Shown: positions 8,134 through 16,450 of the stretch, one piece after another
Position numbering within the stretch: the stretch's first letter is position 1
Layout: the number at the start of each line of letters is the position of its first letter
Source: Nocardia sp. SYP-A9097
GTDB lineage: Bacteria > Actinomycetota > Actinomycetes > Mycobacteriales > Mycobacteriaceae
DNA length: 64,000 nt
Reading direction: 5' to 3'
NCBI RefSeq assembly: GCF_009649815.1
Contig: NZ_WJIC01000013.1
Span: 62,001-126,000 of the forward strand
Notes under the pieces: generated by a model
Seen by the model: only the letters and a program-made list of their open reading frames with translations
Told to the model about the DNA's origin: nothing
The model's database searches: none
Made by a program: the position numbers and the translations under genes

Positions 8134-9192
8134 TCATCGGACCGTAGTGTCCTTCATCGCCCTGCGGATCGATCCACCGATCCGGCCGAGGAGCGCGGAG
8201 CGTTCGTCGTTACTGAGTGCGGCTTGCGCCGAGGCGGATTCGGGGTCGCGCATATGCTCGGCGAGGCGGGCCGGATCGGTTGCCAGATCGGTCAGGTAGT
8301 CGGCCAGCGGGCTGGGGTAGCGGGTCGGCACATAGTGGTCGATCGCGCCTTTCCTGCTTGGGCTCGGTGGACGCTCGGCGGTCGCCGCCGGCACCGAGGC
8401 CACAGTGCCCGAGAGTTGACCGGCCAGCCCGAGCCTCTCGACCATCTCCGGGTTGACCGGCCGTGGGCCGATGGGCGGAAAATACAGGGTGGAGATGCCA
8501 GTCAACGGCTCCTGCCGCAACTCCCGCAACGCAAAGGTGCGGATGTGGGGTGCACAGACCGGATATTGAGATGCCTGATAGTGGGTGACCTGGTGATCCG
8601 GTGGATAGAAGCGGTCGAGGTACTCGGCCAGCACCCCGAGATGCTTGTTCGTGAAGCCGGCGAAGTTGAACCCGAGATCGCCGACGCACCCGGCCTGCCA
8701 CAACACGACATGGGATTCCACCAGCAGTGGCCTATCGCGCAACAGCATGTCGGTGGCTTCCAATTCCTGGCAACCAGGCCTGGATGGGTCCACACCCAGA
8801 TCGGCGAACAGACAGTCCAGCGCGGAGACACCAGGCAGCATCATCGCCGGATATCCTTCGTCGCGAAGGGTGCGGATCGCCGCGTGCCCGGGGTTGGCGA
8901 AGACTCCCGGGTGCCCGTAGAAGACACCGCAGACGTTCATACCACCGCGAACCGGCTCCACCATCGCGTTGGCCATCTCGCGGTAGGTCTGGGCGCGTCG
9001 TTTGTCGTTTCCATAGAGCCGGTACAGGTCATCAGAAGACTTGCTGTGCCGTCGAATCCACACGTCGGTCACGGCGTCGGACACGCAATACACGACATGG
9101 TCGGCCCGCGCGATCCAGCCGGCGGCTTCCTGCGTCAGGTGGGCAACACCCTTAATTCCGGAGCCTGCCACTACCAGTGATCCACCCGTCAC
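8134..9192 (-). CDS. Borosin-type peptide backbone alpha-N-methyltransferase
   Basis: SAM-dependent enzyme of the tetrapyrrole-methylase fold that, in the borosin family (OphMA, SonM), N-methylates backbone amides of a peptide. The 352-residue protein starts at GTG 9192 (AGGGG 6 nt upstream). It shows SLVVAGSGIKGVAHLT (residues 5-20), KRRAQTY with Arg66 and Tyr70, FYGHPGVF (91-98, Tyr92), MLPGVSALDCLFADLG (118-133), GCQELEATDMLLR (140-152) and HVVLWQAGCVG (161-171). The Arg/Tyr/Tyr trio matches residues implicated in OphMA catalysis. After TLYFPP (235-240), a segment at 296-346 with TDPARL and RDPESA resembles the helical LigA-like domain that usually recognises or forms the borosin leader. 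No core peptide follows in frame, so this is a split system. Confidence 0.85.
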   Translation of the reverse strand: MTGGSLVVAGSGIKGVAHLTQEAAGWIARADHVVYCVSDAVTDVWIRRHSKSSDDLYRLYGNDKRRAQTYREMANAMVEPVRGGMNVCGVFYGHPGVFANPGHAAIRTLRDEGYPAMMLPGVSALDCLFADLGVDPSRPGCQELEATDMLLRDRPLLVESHVVLWQAGCVGDLGFNFAGFTNKHLGVLAEYLDRFYPPDHQVTHYQASQYPVCAPHIRTFALRELRQEPLTGISTLYFPPIGPRPVNPEMVERLGLAGQLSGTVASVPAATAERPPSPSRKGAIDHYVPTRYPSPLADYLTDLATDPARLAEHMRDPESASAQAALSNDERSALLGRIGGSIRRAMKDTTVR

Positions 9193-9686
9193 GGAAACCC
9201 CTAACGTCGGCCTGAGATCAAGTGTCGCACGAGCACCCCGCCGAGCACAGCGATAACGGGTGCGTAGCCCTCGAAGAAACTCCTACGATCCGAGGCCGAT
9301 ACGCGATGAACAACCTTGCCGGAGTATGACATTCGCGGCGAGAACAGAAACACGTCGCAGTCTCACCACTCCACACCGCCGCACCACAACCCGAAATCGA
9401 CCTCCCAGCGCCCGGACGATGCGACTGCACCACGGACGCCTGTGCCGGGAGCTCATCTCACCTCGATACGGGTCCGCGGTTTGCGTTCGGCGGCATCTGA
9501 TGCAAACGCCGAGCACCGGAGGGCCGTTCAGGCACGCGAGCGTTCGCATTTCCTGCGACTCGCGAGAAAAACGTTCAAAAAACAGCTTTTGAGATCCGGG
9601 GATGTGGCTCATCCCGACCCTCGGTACTTCCCCGGCCTTCCCTGAGCGACAACGAATTCGGGGCGGGGCCGCGACGCGAGACTGCC
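9193..9686. other. Gene-free stretch upstream of the methyltransferase
   Basis: About 490 bp with several short open frames on both strands, none with a ribosome site or recognisable protein pattern. It must contain the promoter of the minus-strand methyltransferase near 9200-9300, but I cannot pick out a convincing -35/-10 pair. The stretch from 9400 to 9600 is somewhat richer in A than its neighbours. It ends at the Tn3-type remnant, so part of it may be old transposon DNA. Confidence 0.5.
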
Positions 9687-10004
9687 TCACCCGCTGAGGA
9701 TGAGTCGGCTGGTCATGTTCAGTTTGACCTCGCCGTAGGGCAGGATGTGTTCCCAGAACAGCGGGGTCACGCCGCGCTTGTCGGCCGGGGTAACCAGGAT
9801 GTCACCGGTATCGGGGTCGCCGAGCAGATCCTGGATCATCAGGGTGTTGACGTAGCCGAGGGACGCCTGGACGATCCGCAGGCACTGCACACTCAACTCC
9901 TGCTCGTCGGCACGGTTGGAGGCCAGCTCGCCGGTCTTGCCGTAGTAGATCACGCTGTTAGCGCGGTTCCGGGACTCGATGACGTTGTACGGGCTATGAC
10001 CCAA
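9687..10004 (-). pseudogene. Tn3-family transposase, C-terminal remnant
   Basis: The last ~100 residues of a Tn3-type DDE transposase. Recognisable blocks are NVIESRNRANSVIYYGKTGE, LASNRADEQELS, QASLGYVNTLMIQDLLGD, and GVTPLFWEHILPYGEVKLNM, ending RLILSG. Full transposases are about 1,000 residues and the rest is absent. Upstream of NVIES the translation does not match the family. No 38-bp terminal repeat was seen. It marks past transposon activity on the right flank of the borosin-like locus. Confidence 0.8.
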
Positions 10005-10124
10005 GGCGGGCTGGGTGTGAGCCGCCGGTTTCCCGACGGGTGTCGCCTCGGCTGGTGATGGGTCGAAAACGTTCGTTTTTGACCATCACATCGCGCGGTA
10101 CGCGGCATTTGCGGATCTTATCGG

Positions 10125-10967
10125 CTAGAGGCGTATCGCCGTACGGACGAGGTCGGCGATGGCTTTGGATCTGCTGTGTGGTGGCCAGGCGATGACGGTC
10201 GTGACGGCCGGTGCGTCCGGCACCGGCACGATGGCGAGATCGTCGCGTAGCTGGGCTCGGAGCGACTCGGGCATGACCGCGCAGGCCCGTCCGAGCGTGA
10301 TCAGCTGGGTCAACTGGGTATGGTCGCGGACCTGCGGGCCGGGGCCGTCCGGGTATCGACCATCCGGTCGAGGCCAGCGCGGTAGGGGCAGGTCGGTCAG
10401 GGCGTTGACCTCGGCCATCGACATGTGGGGTCGGTTGGCGAGGGGGTGCCCCGCGGGCAGGACCACGACCTGCTGTTCGGTGTGCAGGTCCTCGGTGTCG
10501 AATCCGGCCGTCGTGTCGTAGGGCCGGTGGAGCAGAGCAACGTCGGCACGCCCGTCGCGTAGCAGGCTTTCCGATTCGCCGGGCCCGCAGAGCACCACCT
10601 CGACTGCGACAGCGCCGGGTTCGGCGGCGTAGGCGTCCAGCAGCTTCGACAACAGTTCGCGGGATGCTCCTGCCTTGGTGGCCAGCACCAGACCGGGTCG
10701 GTCGGCAGCGGCGCGGCGGGTGCGGCGCTCGGCCGCTTCGACCGCTTCGAGGGCGGTCCGAGCCTCCCGCAGCAGCACCGACCCGGCCTCGGTCAACGTG
10801 ATCGCGCGAGAATTGCGTTGCAGCAGAACGACTCCGAGCCGCCGTTCGAGCTGCTGGATCGCCCGCGACAGCGGTGGTTGCGCCATCACGAGCCGTTGTG
10901 CCGCCCGCCCGAAGTGCAACTCCTCGGCGACGGCGACGAAGTACCGTAACTCCCGCGTCTCCACCAT
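10125..10967 (-). CDS. LysR-family transcriptional regulator
   Basis: A 280-residue regulator from ATG 10967. The N-terminal winged HTH is clear (ELRYFVAVAEELHFGRAAQR, then PPLSRAIQQLERRLGVVLLQ). It is followed by a type-2 periplasmic-binding-fold sensor domain from about residue 90. It lies divergently 102 bp from an SDR gene with a perfect palindrome carrying T-N11-A between them. It most likely controls that SDR and the quinone reductase downstream, responding to a small aromatic or quinone-like molecule. That ligand class is a guess from the enzymes only. Confidence 0.9.
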   Translation of the reverse strand: MVETRELRYFVAVAEELHFGRAAQRLVMAQPPLSRAIQQLERRLGVVLLQRNSRAITLTEAGSVLLREARTALEAVEAAERRTRRAAADRPGLVLATKAGASRELLSKLLDAYAAEPGAVAVEVVLCGPGESESLLRDGRADVALLHRPYDTTAGFDTEDLHTEQQVVVLPAGHPLANRPHMSMAEVNALTDLPLPRWPRPDGRYPDGPGPQVRDHTQLTQLITLGRACAVMPESLRAQLRDDLAIVPVPDAPAVTTVIAWPPHSRSKAIADLVRTAIRL

Positions 10968-10996
10968 GGCATCGTATCCGGCGCTCACCACGGCCA

Positions 10997-11011
10997 ATAC
11001 CCGTGTGGTAT
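10997..11011. promoter_or_regulatory. LysR-type operator (T-N11-A palindrome)
   Basis: ATACC-CGTGT-GGTAT is a perfect 5-bp-arm inverted repeat. Its T at 10998 and A at 11010 are spaced as T-N11-A, the LysR box. It is 30 bp before the lysR start and about 60 bp before the divergent SDR start, the usual place for autoregulation plus activation. Confidence 0.6.
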
Positions 11012-11069
11012 CGCCGCCCACCCAATCGGTCTTGGACGCCCCACCCGGGTCGGCAACATGATCAACGGC

Positions 11070-11795
11070 ATGAGTGAACGGACGATCGCGCTGGTGACCG
11101 GCGCGAACAAAGGAATCGGATACGAGATCGCGGCGGGCCTGGGCGCCCTTGGCTGGCGAATCGGTGTGGGCGCGAGGGATCGACAACGCCGCGAGGCCGC
11201 GGTGGAGAAGCTGCGCGCGGCCGGGACCGATGCGTTCGGCGTGCCGCTCGACGTGGAGGACGACGCGAGTGTCGCTGCCGCGGCCGAGCTGATCGCCGAC
11301 TATGCCGGAGGGCTCGACGTCCTGGTCAACAATGCCGCGATCACCGGCGGTATGCCACAGACACCCACCACGGTCGATCCCGCGACCGTGCGAGTTGTCG
11401 TGGAGACCAACGTGATCGGCGTCATCCGGGTCACCAACGCGATGCTGCCCATGCTGCGCGGCTCGGCCTCACCGCGAATCGTCAACATGTCCAGTAGCGT
11501 GGGCTCGCTCGCCCTGCAGACCGCGCCCGGCATCGATATGGGCCCGGTTCCCGCTGCGTACTTGGCGTCGAAGACCTTCCTCAACGCCGTCACCATCCAA
11601 TACGTCAAGGAACTGAGCGACACCAACATCCTGATCAACTCCGGCTGCCCCGGTTTCACCGCCACCGACCTCAACGGCTTCCGCGGCGTCCGCACACCAG
11701 AACAGGGGGCGGCGATCGCGATTCACCTCGCGACCCTGCCCGACGACGGACCGACCGGCGGATTCTTCGACGATGCCGGAACAGTGCCCTGGTGA
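11070..11795 (+). CDS. Short-chain dehydrogenase/reductase
   Basis: NAD(P)-dependent classical SDR of 241 residues. It shows the dinucleotide motif TGANKGIG near the N-terminus, NNAAI (the NNAG position), the catalytic Ser in NMSSSVGS and the YxxxK pair in AAYLASK. Many homologues of this type are labelled carbonyl reductases. ATG 11070 is preferred; ATG 11058 in frame adds four residues, and neither has a strong ribosome site. It is divergent from lysR and followed 66 bp later by a quinone oxidoreductase on the same strand, suggesting a two-gene reductive detoxification unit. Confidence 0.9.
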   Translation: MSERTIALVTGANKGIGYEIAAGLGALGWRIGVGARDRQRREAAVEKLRAAGTDAFGVPLDVEDDASVAAAAELIADYAGGLDVLVNNAAITGGMPQTPTTVDPATVRVVVETNVIGVIRVTNAMLPMLRGSASPRIVNMSSSVGSLALQTAPGIDMGPVPAAYLASKTFLNAVTIQYVKELSDTNILINSGCPGFTATDLNGFRGVRTPEQGAAIAIHLATLPDDGPTGGFFDDAGTVPW

Positions 11796-11861
11796 CGGGC
11801 ATGCCGGTGCGAACCATTCCCGAGTCAGCCGCGCATCGCGCGCCGGAGGAGAAGCAAGACA

Positions 11862-12785
11862 ATGACAAAGGCAGTCAGGTACGACGAATTCGGCGGAATC
11901 GACGTCCTGCGGATCGACGAGGTCGACCGCCCGGTGCCCGCGGACAGGCAGGTCCTCGTGCAGGTAAGAGCGGCAGGCATCAACCCCGGTGAGGCGGCCA
12001 TACGCACCGGCGCGATGGCGGACATCTTTCCCTCGACCTTCCCGTCCGGGCAGGGCAGCGATCTCGCCGGAGTTGTCGCCGAGATCGGCGCCGGAGCCGA
12101 CCGATTCTCGCCCGGCGACGAGGTGATCGGATTCTCCGAGCTGCGGGCCGCCCAGGCCGAGCTGGTCCTGGTCGACGTCGACAACCTCACCCCCAAACCG
12201 AAGAACGTCTCATGGGAGGTGGCGGGCGGCCTGTACGTCGCCGGCGTGACTGCATGGGGGGCAGTGCATTCCGTACAGCTCGAGAAGGGCGAGAGCGTCG
12301 TCATCTCCGGAGCAGCCGGAGGAGTCGGCTCGCTCGCCGTTCAGCTCGCGCGCCGTGCCGGAGCCACGGTCATCGGCCTGGCGAGCGAGGGCAACCACGA
12401 GTGGCTGCAAAGCCACAGCGTGATCCCCGTCGCATACGGTGACGGCGTCGCGGACCGGATCAAGGCCGCCGCACCCAACGGCATCCATGCCTTCATCGAT
12501 ACCTACGGCGGCGGGTACGTCGAACTGGCCCTCGCTCTCGGCGTCGCAATCGAGCGGATCGACACCATCGCCGATTTCGCAGCAGCCGCAAAGTATGGGG
12601 TCAAAACTGAGCCCGGGACCAAGGTCAGGCCGGGCGCCGAGGTGCTCGCCGAATTGGCCGGCCTGATTGCCGACGGACACCTCGAAGTCCCGATCGCGAA
12701 CGTCTACCCGTTGACGCAGGTTCGTCAGGCCTACACCGAACTCGAACGCAGACACACCCACGGCAAAATCGTACTGAGGCCCTAG
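11862..12785 (+). CDS. Zinc-independent NADPH:quinone oxidoreductase (MDR family)
   Basis: A 307-residue medium-chain reductase that reduces quinones or enones with NADPH. It has the N-terminal GroES-like domain (VRAAGINPGEAAIRTG, GSDLAGVV) and a Rossmann domain with ISGAAGGVGSLAVQLAR. The zinc-ligating Cys residues of alcohol dehydrogenases are missing, as expected for the quinone reductase branch. ATG 11862 follows GGAGGAG. It probably belongs with the upstream SDR under the divergent LysR. The 264 bp after it hold no gene I can support. Confidence 0.9.
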   Translation: MTKAVRYDEFGGIDVLRIDEVDRPVPADRQVLVQVRAAGINPGEAAIRTGAMADIFPSTFPSGQGSDLAGVVAEIGAGADRFSPGDEVIGFSELRAAQAELVLVDVDNLTPKPKNVSWEVAGGLYVAGVTAWGAVHSVQLEKGESVVISGAAGGVGSLAVQLARRAGATVIGLASEGNHEWLQSHSVIPVAYGDGVADRIKAAAPNGIHAFIDTYGGGYVELALALGVAIERIDTIADFAAAAKYGVKTEPGTKVRPGAEVLAELAGLIADGHLEVPIANVYPLTQVRQAYTELERRHTHGKIVLRP

Positions 12786-13049
12786 CCGGCACCACACAGT
12801 GCGGCGCGCTTTCAGGGCCTGCTCAACCGAGGGGGCCGATTCCCGTCAGCACGGTTGTCTGTCCCTATCCCACTTTCCCCTAGGTGCTGTTGTCGTCCCA
12901 TGGCCTGGGCACAGGACGGCACACCGTCCGCCGCCGAGCAAGCCGTCAGCCCCGATGTCGAACGGCTGCTCGGATGCCCACCCGCACCTTCGCCGAATGG
13001 GTGTCGCGCGCCATTGCGGGGTTCAAGTGACCCAGCCGCAGCTGGGCGC

Positions 13050-13947
13050 TCAGCGATAGTAGTAGCCGCTGTCCAGGTCCTCGAACAGGGTGGGCTGGTT
13101 GGGCTTCCACGCGAGCAGGGCGGCGGTGGCTGTGCTGCTCGCGGCCATGTCGGTACCGAAGAACCGGCTCAGCCAGCCGAAATGCGCGGGCGCCTGTTCG
13201 GCGGGAATTGATACGACGGGTAGCCGGAGGCCGCGGGCGACGGCCTCGGCGATTTCCCGGGTGGTGATACCCGTTTCGGCGACGGCGTGCAGGGTTGTGC
13301 CTGCCGGGGTGCGCTCGTCGAGGGCGAGTCGCACGATTCGCCCGGCATCGACGCGCCCGATTGCCGCCCAGCGGTTCGTGCCGTCGTCGATGTAGGCCGA
13401 AACCCCTTTGGCGCGTGCGGTTGTCACGATTCCGGCCATGAATCCGTAATCGCCCGCGCCGTGCACGGAGGGCGCGAAGCGCGTGATGATCGTGTGGATG
13501 CCCTGCTCTACGAGTTCCAGGGCGAGGTTCTCACCGCCGCCGCGTGAGGAATCGACGCCGTGGAAGGGTGAGCGGTCCTGTTCGGTCGCGATGCGGCCGG
13601 GTGCCACGAAGTACAGGCCGGCGGCGAGCAGGAAGGGACGGTGCGAGCCTGCGAGGGTGTCGCCTATGGCCCGCACGGCATCGCGCTCGGCCTTGTTGGT
13701 GGCGGGCCATATTGGCGAAGTCGTGCTTATTGGCAAGGTGGACAACGGCTTCGGCGCTGTCCGCGCCGGTGCGAATACTCGCCAGGTCGTCGAGGTCGCC
13801 GCGCAGTGCTCGCACACCTTTGCGTTCCAGAGTGGTGGCGGCGGCATCCGATCGAGCGAGTCCGGTGACCGCGTAACCGGCCTCGAGCAGTTGGTCGACG
13901 ACGGTCGAGCCGATCCATCCGGTGGCTCCGGTGACGAAGACATCCAT
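13050..13947 (-). pseudogene. Atypical SDR / NAD-dependent epimerase, frameshifted
   Basis: The N-terminal part from ATG 13947 (AAGGAG 8 nt upstream) reads MDVFVTGATGWIGSTVVDQL, then RGDLDDL and VVHLANKHDFANMA. The rest continues in another frame as TNKAERDAVRAIGDTLAGS to the stop at 13050. Removing one C from the CCC at 13704-13706 (GGG on the plus strand) would restore a single ~298-residue protein. It is an NAD(P)-binding extended-SDR fold. Its start lies 2 bp after the MFS stop, so it is the second gene of that operon. True mutation or sequence error cannot be told apart here. Confidence 0.8.
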
Positions 13948-13948
13948 G

Positions 13949-15457
13949 TCAGTTCTCCTTGGTTTTGCGGGACAGCAGGGACTCAGCGACGACAAGTGCG
14001 CCGAGGATGAGGACGCTTACCCCGATCACTCGGAAGCCGAGGTCGGCGCCCGAAACGAACGCGGACACAATGTCATTGGCGCGGTCGGGGGTGCCGGCAA
14101 GCGCTTGGGCGACGGTGTGCGGGTCGTGAGCGGCGCGAATATCGGGCGGGAGGGCGGCGATGAACCGCCCGGTCAGGACGGTGCCGATGACGGCGACACC
14201 GAGGGCGCTGCCGAATTCGCGGGTGGTGGCCTGTAATCCCGCGCCGACGCCGGCCTGAGCGGGCGGCAGGGAAACCGCGATCGCTCCGGACAGGGTTGGA
14301 AGGGCAAGTGCCACACCGATTCCGGTCACGAGCAGCCAGGCGGCGTATGCGGGATAAGGGGTTTGCGTGTCGCTCAGCGACAGGCCGAGCAGGCCGCCGC
14401 CGACGAACAGGAAGGCCAGGGCAATGGTGGCGTTCATGCCGATGCGCTGGGTCAGGCGGCCGACATGGCGGGCGCCGAGGATGATCGGAATGGTCAGCGG
14501 GATGATGCCGAGACCGGTTTGCAGCAGGCCGAATCCCTTGGCGTACTGCAGAAATGACGCATTGACGTAGAACAGTGCGAACATGCCGAAGAAGACCGCG
14601 GTCATGCCCAGGCAGGCGCTGCGCAGCGCCGGTAGGCGGAACAGGCGGGGGTCGAGCAGTGGGTGTTCGATCTTCAGTTCGACAACGGTCCAGAGTGCGA
14701 ACAGTGCTGCGGCGCCGACGAATCCGGTGATGACGAGCGCGCCGCCCCAGCCTGCTTCCGGTCCCTGGACTATGCCGATCAGCAGTGCCACCGAGGCGGC
14801 GACGAGCAGTAGCGTGCCGAGCCAATCCAGTCGTCGATCATGGCGTGCCGACCAGGGTGCGAAACCGGCCACCAGCGCGGCCAGCAGCAGCGCGATCGGG
14901 ACGGCGGCGAGGAACAGCCAGCGCCAGGATCCGCTCGAAAGGACCGCTCCGCCACCGACATTGCCGACGACTCCGCCGATTCCCGTCATGGACGCCCAGA
15001 TCGCGATGGTCGCGCCTTTGCGCTCGGCCGGGACCGCGTGCAGCAGTACTGCCAGCGTATTGGGCAGCACCGCCGCCGCGCCGACGCCGGTTACGGCGCG
15101 GCCGAGTAGCAGCAGCGCCACATTCGGCGCGATCGCCGACAGCAATGCCCCCGCCGCGAAGAGCATGAGCCCGGCCAGCAGTACGCCCTTGCGCCCGAAG
15201 CGATCTCCGGCCGCGCCGCCCGGAATCACCAGACAGGCGAAGAAGATGACATAGGTGTCGACAATCCACACCAGTGCCGAGGCGGACGGGTGCAGCGCGC
15301 CGGCGGCGAGCATGGGGACGGCGAGATTGATCGCGGCGACCATCCCGACCACGAGCACGACGCAGGCGCACATGAGCGCGAGCAGACTCCGCTGTGAGAC
15401 CGGTGCGGATGACCGCAATGCGGGTGGTTGATCGCGAATCAGATCATTGAGTGCCAT
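13949..15457 (-). CDS. MFS drug/H+ antiporter, DHA2 (14-TM) family
   Basis: Inner-membrane exporter of 502 residues with about 14 hydrophobic helices. The family motif A region appears as GDRFGRKGVLLAG between helices 2 and 3. Motif C-like Gly-rich sequence is in GIGGVVGNVGGGAVL. ATG 15457 is chosen because the earlier in-frame ATG would intrude on the divergent lysR promoter. It is probably co-transcribed with the epimerase-like gene that begins 2 bp after it. It is divergent from a LysR gene across a 75-bp gap holding two palindromes, so that LysR is the likely regulator. Confidence 0.9.
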   Translation of the reverse strand: MALNDLIRDQPPALRSSAPVSQRSLLALMCACVVLVVGMVAAINLAVPMLAAGALHPSASALVWIVDTYVIFFACLVIPGGAAGDRFGRKGVLLAGLMLFAAGALLSAIAPNVALLLLGRAVTGVGAAAVLPNTLAVLLHAVPAERKGATIAIWASMTGIGGVVGNVGGGAVLSSGSWRWLFLAAVPIALLLAALVAGFAPWSARHDRRLDWLGTLLLVAASVALLIGIVQGPEAGWGGALVITGFVGAAALFALWTVVELKIEHPLLDPRLFRLPALRSACLGMTAVFFGMFALFYVNASFLQYAKGFGLLQTGLGIIPLTIPIILGARHVGRLTQRIGMNATIALAFLFVGGGLLGLSLSDTQTPYPAYAAWLLVTGIGVALALPTLSGAIAVSLPPAQAGVGAGLQATTREFGSALGVAVIGTVLTGRFIAALPPDIRAAHDPHTVAQALAGTPDRANDIVSAFVSGADLGFRVIGVSVLILGALVVAESLLSRKTKEN

Positions 15458-15496
15458 GGAAAGCACGCTATGGACCAGGCAGGCATGCGCGCGACG

Positions 15497-15530
15497 CAAC
15501 TTTGGCAAGAGTTGATTGCGTACAATGCAA
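15497..15530. promoter_or_regulatory. Paired palindromes in mfs/lysR intergenic region
   Basis: Two inverted repeats lie back to back: CAACT-N8-AGTTG (15497-15514) and TTGC-N7-GCAA (15516-15530), the second containing a T-N11-A. They sit 40 bp from the MFS start and directly before the lysR ATG at 15533. This fits recognition and activation sites of a LysR regulator. Confidence 0.5.
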
Positions 15531-15532
15531 CT

Positions 15533-16450
15533 ATGGCCGAACAGCTCGATCTGAATCTGCTGCGCGTATTCGACGCATTACTCCAGGACGGCAGTGTCAC
15601 CTCGGCCTCCGAACGCCTGCATCTGTCGATCCCGGCGACCAGTCGCGCGCTCGGGCGATTGCGGCGGGCCATGAACGATCCCATTCTGGTGCGCGCCGGG
15701 CGGGGTATGGCTCCGACGCCGTTCGCGGTGCGCACCGCGCCTCGGGTGCGCGCGCTGCTCGAGGAAGCCTCGGCATTGATCAGCGCGGATCGCGAACTCG
15801 AGGTCGGAAAATTGCAGCGCACCTTCACGATTCGCATCAGTGACGGTATTGCCGCGACATTGGTGACCGCTGCCGTGGAGGCCACGGCAGCGGTCGCGCC
15901 GGGCGTGGCATTGCGCTTCGTCACCGAGGGGAATGAGAGTATCGAGGCGCTGCGGGACGGCTCGATCGATCTGGATATCGGTGCGGGCGACGACACCGCC
16001 CCCGATATTCGAACCGCTGCACTGTATCGCGAGCGATTGGTCGGCATCGTCCGTGCCGACAGCCCGCTGGGCAGGCATCGCCGCCCAACCCTGGTGCAGC
16101 TGAGCCACTATCCGCACGTTTCGGCGTCCCGCCGCGGCCGGGCGCGGGGCCCGCTCGACGACGCGCTCGAGGCCGAAGGCCTGCAACGACAGGTAGCCGC
16201 CGTGGTCCCCACCCAGGCCGTCGCCGCACTCTTGGTGGCTTCGAGCGAATATGTCGGACTGGTTCCGCAGCGCCTGGCCGAGCAATACGGTTCGACCTTG
16301 GGCCTGCGCTGGTTTCCCATTCCCGCCGACCTACCGGAGGTCGAAGTTCGTCTGCTCTGGCATGCCCGCCTCGATGCCGATCCGGCTCAACGTTGGCTGC
16401 GAGATACCATCCGCGACGCGTTAGGCGGTGCGGCTCACGCCCTCGAGTAG
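15533..16450 (+). CDS. LysR-family transcriptional regulator
   Basis: A 305-residue regulator starting at ATG 15533. The N-terminal HTH reads LNLLRVFDALLQDGSVTSAS with PATSRALGRLRRAMNDPILV. This is the NodD/PcpR-like branch of LysR in which the wing ends DPILVR. The effector domain follows from about residue 90. It is divergent from the MFS gene and likely controls it. Its last 30 bp overlap the convergent TetR gene, so the two mRNAs would be antisense at their ends. Confidence 0.9.
   Translation: MAEQLDLNLLRVFDALLQDGSVTSASERLHLSIPATSRALGRLRRAMNDPILVRAGRGMAPTPFAVRTAPRVRALLEEASALISADRELEVGKLQRTFTIRISDGIAATLVTAAVEATAAVAPGVALRFVTEGNESIEALRDGSIDLDIGAGDDTAPDIRTAALYRERLVGIVRADSPLGRHRRPTLVQLSHYPHVSASRRGRARGPLDDALEAEGLQRQVAAVVPTQAVAALLVASSEYVGLVPQRLAEQYGSTLGLRWFPIPADLPEVEVRLLWHARLDADPAQRWLRDTIRDALGGAAHALE

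Noticed and set aside
7835..8137. A 100-codon minus-strand frame overlapping the proposed precursor
   Set aside because: It is in a different frame from the peptide with the AGGAGG site, is Arg/Gly-rich nonsense, and starts inside the methyltransferase end.
8074..9180. A 368-codon plus-strand frame opposite the methyltransferase
   Set aside because: The minus strand encodes conserved borosin methyltransferase motifs over its whole length. The plus frame has no family pattern.
12786..13049. Possible short gene between the quinone reductase and the epimerase
   Set aside because: Only short frames without ribosome sites were seen. The stretch is under 300 bp.
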